This document shows positions 57,897 through 64,000 of a stretch of DNA of 64,000 nt, piece by piece. The stretch is from contig CANMUN010000004.1 in NCBI GenBank assembly GCA_947500875.1, positions 19,455-83,454 on the forward strand. The letters are read 5' to 3'. The position numbers and the translations under genes are program-made. Positions within the stretch are counted from its first letter, which is position 1, and every line of letters begins with the position of its first letter. The notes beneath the pieces were generated by a model. It did no database searches. It was not told the DNA's origin and saw only the letters and a list, made by a program, of their open reading frames with translations. The stretch comes from Flavobacteriales bacterium. Its GTDB lineage: Bacteria > Bacteroidota > Bacteroidia > Flavobacteriales_D > Crocinitomicaceae.

Positions 57897-59274
57897 ATAA
57901 TTCTACCGCTCCGATATCCGGTGGATTCTGTCTTGGATTTCCGAAAATATCAAGGGCAAGACCGGTGTTTAGACCATTCCCATTCAAAGGTGAATTAGGT
58001 AAATAGAGAAAATCACCTTGAGCGGTATTTTCGAACAATGGATTTTGATTCCATAAAACATTGGTGAAATATGGATCCGAGAAAACCGAGTCGCTTCGAA
58101 TTAAACAATTCGAAAATTGAAAGTTCAAGGTTACACCACTCATGTGAAGGGTGTCGATTGCAAGGTTAAAGTCGTTGTTTCCATAAAGGACACAATTGGA
58201 AAAAGTGCCCTCATGGATGGACCCAACATTGGTAATGCCGGAAATGGGATTTGAGTAGTAGTTGCTAATTCCAACCGACGGACCTTTGGCTGAACCGTAG
58301 CCTAATAAATTACAATGGTTGAAGTTGAAATCTCCTCCTTCAAGTACCAATAAAGCGTGCGTTTCATTGCGGGATACGATGCAATTTTCGGCACGTACCT
58401 TGGCTCCTGAATAAATGAAAACGCCGTACCTCGACATGTTGAAAATCCGAGTATTGGTCAGTTGCAAGGTGTACCCTGTATTCGTCGGGGATTCGCTAAA
58501 AAGATGCACTCCAGCGGTTCCGTTTTTGATGATGGCATAATCAATGCTTGAGGGTAAAGCCTCATGGAAATAAATGCCATAATATTGACCAGGAACATCG
58601 TCGTACATGGCTTCTAAACGATCGCCCTGAAAAACCACCTCTTGGTTCAACATCCCTTGAACCTGCAAAGCGCCTTTATAGACATACAAGAGCGCATTCT
58701 TGTGCATGTAAATGTTCGTTCCTGCAGGAATGGTTAAGGTTTTCGAAGAGTCCACCGCAGCGTAACCATAAATTACATGCGGTTTGTCGTTCGGCCAAGT
58801 TCCTTCGTTTAAATCTTTGTAGTGGAAATATGCGTCTTGACCCCAAACGGCCAGTTTTACATATTGGTCTTTTCCGTTCGTTCTAAATCTGATGGAGTCT
58901 TCAATAATCAAGGGTAAATTTTGACCGTTTACGGAAAGGGTAACTTCTACAAAAGCAAATAAGCTGTCTTTTCCTTCTATGATCATTTCACCAAGGCTGG
59001 TGCCTTTTACTCCATCAACATTCATTCTAAAAGGAGAATTTGCACCTCCCATCAATTCAATTTCTTCAATTTTGACGGATTTATTGGAGGGATTGTAAAT
59101 TTTAAACTGTTGGGTGGTTGAACCAACCGTCGTGAACACCGTATCAAAAACCACCGTGTCCTTTGAGAAATAGATGTTCTCCTGCGAAAAAGGCTTGAGT
59201 TTTTTGCAACTGCTAAGCGATTGACTCATGAACAAAGCAAGGCAAATACAACCTAGAAAGAAGAGTAGTTTCAT
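57895..59274 (-). CDS. Lipoprotein with right-handed beta-helix-like region
   Basis: A 459-residue protein with a lipoprotein signal (FLGCICLALFMSQSLSSC; Cys23 is the likely lipid site). After about 130 residues with an Ig-like pattern (IYNPSNKSVKIEEIELMGG) it has beta-helix-like repeats (IYGYAAVDSSKTLTIPAGTN, FNMSRYGVFIYSGAKV, FSNCVLYGNND) and ends with an SPLNGNGLNTG and NPPDIGAVEL block, as in choice-of-anchor Q-type surface proteins. No enzyme motif was seen. It is a single gene, divergent from the 59372 gene. Confidence 0.82.
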   Translation of the reverse strand: MKLLFFLGCICLALFMSQSLSSCKKLKPFSQENIYFSKDTVVFDTVFTTVGSTTQQFKIYNPSNKSVKIEEIELMGGANSPFRMNVDGVKGTSLGEMIIEGKDSLFAFVEVTLSVNGQNLPLIIEDSIRFRTNGKDQYVKLAVWGQDAYFHYKDLNEGTWPNDKPHVIYGYAAVDSSKTLTIPAGTNIYMHKNALLYVYKGALQVQGMLNQEVVFQGDRLEAMYDDVPGQYYGIYFHEALPSSIDYAIIKNGTAGVHLFSESPTNTGYTLQLTNTRIFNMSRYGVFIYSGAKVRAENCIVSRNETHALLVLEGGDFNFNHCNLLGYGSAKGPSVGISNYYSNPISGITNVGSIHEGTFSNCVLYGNNDFNLAIDTLHMSGVTLNFQFSNCLIRSDSVFSDPYFTNVLWNQNPLFENTAQGDFLYLPNSPLNGNGLNTGLALDIFGNPRQNPPDIGAVEL

Positions 59275-59324
59275 GTGGGTCCGTAACGTACAAACTTACG
59301 GAATATTCTATGGTCTAATTGTAC

Positions 59325-59332
59325 TAAATTTA
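59325..59332 (+). promoter_or_regulatory. Candidate -7 promoter element
   Basis: TAAATTTA differs from TAnnTTTG at the last position; it lies 39 bases before the ATG at 59372 and would drive the sigma-factor unit. Confidence 0.4.
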
Positions 59333-59371
59333 CAAAATGAACCTTTTTTTAGTACGAATGTATTCAGCGGC

Positions 59372-60499
59372 ATGAAATACTCCACTTTTTACCTCTTTTT
59401 TTGCTTTTTCATTTTCTTTACTCCGGTATTATTGGCGCAAGTACCCCAAAACAATAGCAACAATGGGAATTTTTCGCCCCAGCAAGAACCCGTCCTCCCA
59501 GCCTTTGAAACCGATTCCGTTTTCACCTATGGGGAAGTAGAGAACCTCGAAATGAGGGGAGCGCGACAGAAAACCACCGCTTATGAATCAGAGGTGAGTA
59601 AATTCAAGGCAGCCAAATCTGCGGTGAGGATGAATACTCTTTCCCGTTCAGCAAATCCTGGCCAAGAGCAGGAATTGGACCGCTTGTACATGAACGCCAA
59701 TTCGATCAACCCATCAGATCCTACCAACGGGGCTTTATTTTATGAACTCGGAAACTACAATGCTGATAGGGCATATTGGTTGGAAAAGGCGGTAAAATCC
59801 AAACCGAATGATGCTTCAATTTTAGAATTATGGTGTGCCAATGCCGCAGTTACCGGAGATACGGTCAGTTTGAGAATTAGGTTGAAGGCGTTGGATAGTT
59901 TAGGTTGTTTTCCTAAAGATCTTCGCTGTTACGGAAAAGATATGTTGGCTTCAACGCCCCAGGATGCGGTATTGGTAAGCCACGGTCGTTGGGATACTTT
60001 TGGTCTTTTATTCGAGCAATTTAACCAGGAGAAATCTCCCATTATCAATGCATCTTTGGAGTTCTTACAAAGTCCACAGTACCGAATTTTACTCCAAAAA
60101 AAGGGATTAATAATACCTTCTCAAAAATCCGTGGACATTGCTTTTCTGAAAGAACTTGTTCAATTGAATCCGGAGAAAAGGTTTGCTTTTTCCATGACCA
60201 TTCCAAGCGCCTATTTAGAATCATTTCAAAACGATATGGTCCCCATTGGCTTAGTTTTCATCTTTCCGAACGATTATCCGGAGGAAACCATTCTTAACCA
60301 AAACCGGCAGTTGATGAAATCTCTGAGTTTTTTGGATTGTGGTCATACCGCTTCGATGGATTATGAGGGATTAAAAGACAATTACCTCCCCATGGTTCAA
60401 ACGGTTGAACAACTTACTGTTAAAGCAACAAAAGACCAAGAGAAGGAAATTCAGGATAAGAAAAGCGTTATTAAAAAGCGTAAAGCTCCAAAAAAATGA
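59372..60499 (+). CDS. Secreted protein of unknown function in a sigma-factor operon
   Basis: A 375-residue protein with a strong signal peptide (YLFFCFFIFFTPVLLAQ), then a helical region with TPR-like spacing (GALFYELGNYNADRAYWLEK, SKPNDASILELWCANAAVTG), and a basic C-terminus (KKSVIKKRKAPKK). I do not recognise the rest. The start is set at 59372, where the signal peptide begins; the longest frame adds 48 residues over the divergent promoter. It overlaps the sigma gene by ATGA, so the two are translationally linked. Confidence 0.8.
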   Translation: MKYSTFYLFFCFFIFFTPVLLAQVPQNNSNNGNFSPQQEPVLPAFETDSVFTYGEVENLEMRGARQKTTAYESEVSKFKAAKSAVRMNTLSRSANPGQEQELDRLYMNANSINPSDPTNGALFYELGNYNADRAYWLEKAVKSKPNDASILELWCANAAVTGDTVSLRIRLKALDSLGCFPKDLRCYGKDMLASTPQDAVLVSHGRWDTFGLLFEQFNQEKSPIINASLEFLQSPQYRILLQKKGLIIPSQKSVDIAFLKELVQLNPEKRFAFSMTIPSAYLESFQNDMVPIGLVFIFPNDYPEETILNQNRQLMKSLSFLDCGHTASMDYEGLKDNYLPMVQTVEQLTVKATKDQEKEIQDKKSVIKKRKAPKK

Positions 60500-61074
60500 G
60501 GCTTGTAAAAAACGGATTTGGCGACTACAGTGACGAGGAGCTCATGCTGGCCATACAGCAGGGAGAAAAACCTGCGTTCAATGAATTGTATGTCCGCTAT
60601 TCCGATAAACTTTACGGATACTTGCTTAAGATGCTCTGGTACAATGAAGTACGTGCTCAAGACCTTTTACAGGATTTGTTTGCAAAAATCATTACTCAAC
60701 CTCACTTGTTCGACCCTCAGCGCAACTTTAAAACATGGGTGTACACCATTGCATCCAATTTGTGTAAAAATGAATTCAAGCGGAATGAGGTCCGCAGAGG
60801 AACGGTCCATGGAGTAGAACAGTTTCATACCCTATCAACCGATGAGAATTTGGAGAATAAAATCCAAGAAAATCAATTCCGTGATGCACTAACGGAAGAA
60901 TTAAAGCGATTGGATGATAAGCACCGTGAAGTTTTTGTCCTCAAGCATATCGATGGTTTATCCATCAAGGAAATTTCAGAGATTACGGGAGCCAATGAGG
61001 GCACGGTTAAATCTCGATTGTTTTATGCCATAAAAAAATTGGCAGACGCTTTAAAAATGTTCGATTACGCTTAA
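60496..61074 (+). CDS. ECF-type RNA polymerase sigma factor (second)
   Basis: A 192-residue sigma-70 ECF protein: region 2 with FNELYVRYSDKLYGYLLKML and RAQDLLQDLFAKIITQPHLF, region 4 with LDDKHREVFVLKHIDGLSIK and ISEITGANEGTVKSRLFYAI. It differs clearly from the sigma at 56194. It is flanked by the secreted protein (ATGA overlap) and a one-helix protein that is the likely anti-sigma. Confidence 0.93.
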   Translation: MRLVKNGFGDYSDEELMLAIQQGEKPAFNELYVRYSDKLYGYLLKMLWYNEVRAQDLLQDLFAKIITQPHLFDPQRNFKTWVYTIASNLCKNEFKRNEVRRGTVHGVEQFHTLSTDENLENKIQENQFRDALTEELKRLDDKHREVFVLKHIDGLSIKEISEITGANEGTVKSRLFYAIKKLADALKMFDYA

Positions 61075-61084
61075 TAATTTGTAA

Positions 61085-61870
61085 ATGGATTGGTTAAAAA
61101 ATACCTCGGAAAACTCACATTGGAACGAAGACGATAAGGCGGAGTTACGCACTCATTTCGACGATGACGCCTCCTTCGACCAGGTAAATTCCCTGTTGAG
61201 GGAAAGCGAGAAAATCATGCCTCAAGAGCCACCGGTAGAGGTATTCAACCGATTGGATCGCCTTTTTGATGAAACGTATTCTCAGCCCAAACCTATCACA
61301 AAGCATAACGCAAATTTATGGCGTTATTCCCTCCTTGCAGCAGCAGCGGTAGTGCTCTGCATTTTGGTGATTTACCCTTGGTTGAACCGCAATCCTTCCG
61401 CCGATAATGTTCCGCAACAAGCAAAAAAAGAAGCATCAATAAGCCCAAAGAAAAAGCAGGTTGTTGCTCCAGAAAAAAGCAATCAGGTGGAACAACAAGA
61501 ACCGATAATAGCCCGTCTGGAAAAAGAGGATGTCCAACGTATCACCGAAAACATCAACGATGAAACACCGGTTTCTTTGATGAATGAGGGAATAACAGGC
61601 TCAGAAGACCAAGCAATGCTCACCTATGCAGAGGATGTTCCCACTTCAACCATGCCCCAATTGGAAAGTTATAAAGTAAGCAACAACTCATTAATTGATG
61701 AGAAGTCCGAGCTTTCTAAAACGATGAAAGAGGAGTCAATTAAGGATAAATCAAAAGACCAAGATGATCGACAACTCGCCGAAGTGGTGATGCTTAAAAA
61801 GCACCAGAAAGGAAGAGCGCTGAAAATTGATACTGGTTCAATGTTGAAAAACATTAAACCCGTTTTTTAA
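61085..61870 (+). CDS. Anti-sigma-like single-helix membrane protein
   Basis: A 261-residue protein with an acidic cytosolic N-terminus of about 78 residues, one membrane helix near 80-99 (YSLLAAAAVVLCILVIYPWL), and a polar periplasmic region rich in Lys, Glu and Ser that looks disordered. The topology and position 10 bases after the ECF gene make it the probable regulator of that sigma. No zinc-binding motif of classic anti-sigma proteins is present. It converges on the methyltransferase gene with a 4-base overlap. Confidence 0.8.
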   Translation: MDWLKNTSENSHWNEDDKAELRTHFDDDASFDQVNSLLRESEKIMPQEPPVEVFNRLDRLFDETYSQPKPITKHNANLWRYSLLAAAAVVLCILVIYPWLNRNPSADNVPQQAKKEASISPKKKQVVAPEKSNQVEQQEPIIARLEKEDVQRITENINDETPVSLMNEGITGSEDQAMLTYAEDVPTSTMPQLESYKVSNNSLIDEKSELSKTMKEESIKDKSKDQDDRQLAEVVMLKKHQKGRALKIDTGSMLKNIKPVF

Positions 61871-62637
61871 CTCTTCAAGAGAAAATGCTCCTTGCGTTGG
61901 CCTGATCTTTTTACAAGCACGCCCATGCGGAAAAAGTCAATACTTACGTTGAATTTATCAGATTTGCAAAGGGTATTCCACGCATTAAACATGGATTCGC
62001 TCCAACGAATGTCATCTAAAATTACCACGGATTGATCATGAATCATGTTCTCTAAGGCGTTACAATACCTCAATAAAGCTTCTCCATCGTGGTGTCCGTC
62101 GATATAAATCAAGTCGAAAATTTGCGGCTCAAGTTCCAGCATGAAATCTGAAAAAGTTTGGTTTATTACCGAAATTTGATCGGGATTTATCGCGTGTTGT
62201 TGAACGTTGATTTGGGCAATTTGTGCTATAGGTGCACACCCTTCAACGGTTATAATGCGGCCTGTTGGATTTCCCAGATGCATCGCCAATGTTCCTCGGC
62301 CTAAGGAAGTTCCCAGTTCGAGCATGGAATTTGGTTGGTAATGTTTCGTTAGCCGATATAATAAATCTCCGTATTTTTTGGAAGAACTCGATCGATGAAT
62401 TTCGCTCACCATGCGTTCGCGTCCCAAATGTTTTGATCCTGCTCCAAAATCTTCGAAGTCAATCAATTGATCATTGTTTGCTTGTTCTTGGTCAAAGGAT
62501 ACAAGAACCTTTTTCACCTCTTGAGGAACCTTAGCTCGAAGGGCTTGGTCGGCGAGTTCGTACACAAAAGGCGAGTGGATTCCCTGTCTTTTTTTGGCGT
62601 GTAGTTGATATTTTATACCTTCGAGGAGCAAATTCAT
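61867..62637 (-). CDS. Class I SAM-dependent O-methyltransferase-like protein
   Basis: A 256-residue protein. The SAM-binding motif I is MLELGTSLGRGTLAMHLG, with ITVEGCAPIAQIAQIN as motif II and the metal/catalytic region FDLIYIDGHHDGEALL, as in caffeoyl-CoA-type O-methyltransferases. Those enzymes methylate catechols; the substrate here is unknown. It is divergent from the DUF4301 gene, 26 bases away. Confidence 0.85.
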   Translation of the reverse strand: MNLLLEGIKYQLHAKKRQGIHSPFVYELADQALRAKVPQEVKKVLVSFDQEQANNDQLIDFEDFGAGSKHLGRERMVSEIHRSSSSKKYGDLLYRLTKHYQPNSMLELGTSLGRGTLAMHLGNPTGRIITVEGCAPIAQIAQINVQQHAINPDQISVINQTFSDFMLELEPQIFDLIYIDGHHDGEALLRYCNALENMIHDQSVVILDDIRWSESMFNAWNTLCKSDKFNVSIDFFRMGVLVKRSGQRKEHFLLKS

Positions 62638-62663
62638 AGAACAACGTATCCCTATATTATTTC

Positions 62664-64000
62664 ATGGATTCGGATAAAGATACCCTAATTTCCCAACAAC
62701 GAGCGCGTTTATTCTCGTCGCTTACGGTTCCTTCCATCGTAAAACCGTGCACGTTGAGCGACGGAATTTTGTCGTTAGAGGAAAACGAGGTGGAAGCATA
62801 TCGAAAGGTATTTCGATTGGATTCCTCCAAGATTACCTATTTTATTCCCGCTTCCGGCACGGGTTCTAGGATGTTTGATTTTTTGCAACAATTTTTGGGT
62901 TCCTCCGGTCAAGAACAGCAAGAGGAAGTGCAATTGTTTTTATCAAAACTTTCTGATTTTGCTTTTTTTTCCATGATCCAGGAGCCTTGGTGTGAGAATC
63001 TTCGGTCCGACACGCCGGATCTGTTGGGATTTTGCGAGCATTTGTTAGGTCCTAAAGGCCTCCATTTTTCAGCATTACCGAAAGCCCTATTCCCTTTTCA
63101 TAAGTTAGGAGAACACAGGATTTCACCCTTGGAAGGTCACTTGCGTTTGGGAAATGCCTTTTGTGATAAAGTTAAGGCCTTTCATTTTACAATTCAAGAA
63201 GAACACGTACCGCTTATACGTCGGTTTGTTCAGGGCTTACAGATTGATTTTGCTTTTGAGATTGATTTTTCAGTGCAGTCACCGGAAAGTGATTCCTACG
63301 TTTTTGATGAATTTCAAAGAGTTTTGTCCAGCCCCTCAGGGGATTATCTCAGGCGTCCTGCCGGACATGGTGCGCTCATCGAAAACCTAAGCTCCTTGAA
63401 TTCGGACTTGATTTTGATTAAGAACATTGATAACATTCAATGTCCAGAAAAGGATGATGAGGTCAACGCATGCTGGGAGTTGCTATCAGGCGTGTACCTT
63501 TCCGCAAGACAAGCCTTAATGGAGGTATTTGAATCGAGGGATATGCTTAAATTGGAAGAATTAAATCATCGGTTCAAGTTATTTGACGAAAAACTCTTGA
63601 GTAAACCTTGGGATATCCTGTCACCGATGCTTCAAAGACCGCTTCGTGTTTGTGGGATGGTGCCCAATGAAGGCATGGCTGGGGGAGGTCCTTTTTGGTT
63701 ACAAGCAGAAGGTTTCTTAAGCAAGCAAATTATAGAAAAGTCGCAAATAGATCCAGCCCAATTATCCATCCTTTCGTCCAGTACCCATTTCAATCCAGTG
63801 ATGTTGGTGACTTCTTCTTTTGATGCCCTTGGAAAGCCCTTTAATTTTCAACACCTTGTCAAAGAGGACATGTCCATGGCGGTCAAAAAAAACCATTTCG
63901 GCAACAGCGTTTACTATTTGGAAAAACCCGGGTTATGGAACGGTTCCATGTACCATTGGAACAGCATTTTTGTAGAGATTCCTTCGACGGTTTTCAGCCC
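62664..64000 (+). CDS. DUF4301 family protein, 3' end outside window
   Basis: The frame is open from the ATG at 62664 to the window end (445 codons, no stop). MDSDKDTLISQQRARLFSSL opens the protein; FIPASGTGSRMFDFLQQF is a nucleotidyltransferase-like glycine loop and CGMVPNEGMAGGGPFWL a second conserved block. The motifs fit DUF4301, a Bacteroidota family of about 500 residues whose activity is unknown. The glycine loop suggests a sugar- or lipid-nucleotide transfer fold, which is inference. Confidence 0.85.
   Translation, partial: MDSDKDTLISQQRARLFSSLTVPSIVKPCTLSDGILSLEENEVEAYRKVFRLDSSKITYFIPASGTGSRMFDFLQQFLGSSGQEQQEEVQLFLSKLSDFAFFSMIQEPWCENLRSDTPDLLGFCEHLLGPKGLHFSALPKALFPFHKLGEHRISPLEGHLRLGNAFCDKVKAFHFTIQEEHVPLIRRFVQGLQIDFAFEIDFSVQSPESDSYVFDEFQRVLSSPSGDYLRRPAGHGALIENLSSLNSDLILIKNIDNIQCPEKDDEVNACWELLSGVYLSARQALMEVFESRDMLKLEELNHRFKLFDEKLLSKPWDILSPMLQRPLRVCGMVPNEGMAGGGPFWLQAEGFLSKQIIEKSQIDPAQLSILSSSTHFNPVMLVTSSFDALGKPFNFQHLVKEDMSMAVKKNHFGNSVYYLEKPGLWNGSMYHWNSIFVEIPSTVFS

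Noticed and set aside
63154..63390. 78-codon plus-strand frame near the end
   Set aside because: It lies inside the DUF4301 gene in another frame and has no family match or start context; the DUF4301 frame is continuous and has family motifs.

Overview
The window looks like a chromosomal segment of a member of the Bacteroidota, most likely order Flavobacteriales. The evidence is internal: rpmJ, rpsM, rpsK, rpsD, rpoA and rplQ sit together in the usual order; several promoters have the Bacteroidota -7 element TAnnTTTG; four secreted proteins carry type IX secretion (T9SS) sorting domains of type A or B; and several family-unknown proteins (DUF4301, DUF6580) are types I associate with this phylum. 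I cannot name a genus. I see no insertion sequence, prophage, CRISPR array or rRNA gene. Coding density is very high and no gene-free stretch exceeds 300 bases; the longest, 21972-22269, is filled by a cobalamin riboswitch and its leader.

Layout. 1-4386: end of the ribosomal protein/secY/rpoA operon, closed by an intrinsic terminator; its last gene encodes an L17 with a very long acidic tail. 4419-8492: carA, enolase, a Nudix hydrolase, a small XRE regulator and a 3-hydroxyacyl-CoA dehydrogenase. 8528-18986: a surface polysaccharide locus with a flippase, two O-antigen polymerase/ligase-like proteins, three glycosyltransferases, a hexapeptide acyltransferase, two PLP aminotransferase-family proteins and an initiating sugar-phosphate transferase. 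19002-23514: aldose epimerase, a T9SS protein, a fatty-acid-hydroxylase-like membrane enzyme, a DUF6580 membrane protein, and a cobalamin riboswitch that precedes one T9SS-secreted beta-propeller. 23548-25420: folB and gltX. 27239-31617: a compact light-response and DNA-repair operon of three different photolyase/cryptochrome proteins plus a DUF2256 zinc-ribbon protein. 31657-38990: envelope proteins, a giant PKD/T9SS type B protein, and an adenosine deaminase fused to a NADAR domain. 39225-45990: tRNA-Leu, two transporters, upp, a YjjG-type nucleotidase, rlmB, an OsmC protein and lipA. 46083-54843: a large T9SS propeller protein, a Crp/Fnr regulator, and a tight mutL/rhomboid/rhomboid/endonuclease-family/amidotransferase operon. 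54922-61870: two ECF sigma/anti-sigma-like units on either side of mdh. 61867-64000: an O-methyltransferase and a DUF4301 protein that runs off the end.

The observations most worth following are: (1) the ADA-NADAR fusion at 36378-37886, which joins a purine nucleoside deaminase to a domain known for N-glycosidic and ADP-ribosyl-guanine chemistry; (2) the B12 riboswitch that controls a solitary T9SS-secreted propeller resembling BtuG in logic, with no TonB receptor nearby; (3) an anti-sigma-like protein whose periplasmic end resembles a T9SS type B sorting domain; and (4) the triple photolyase operon. All functional statements come from reading motifs and families from memory; no database search was run.
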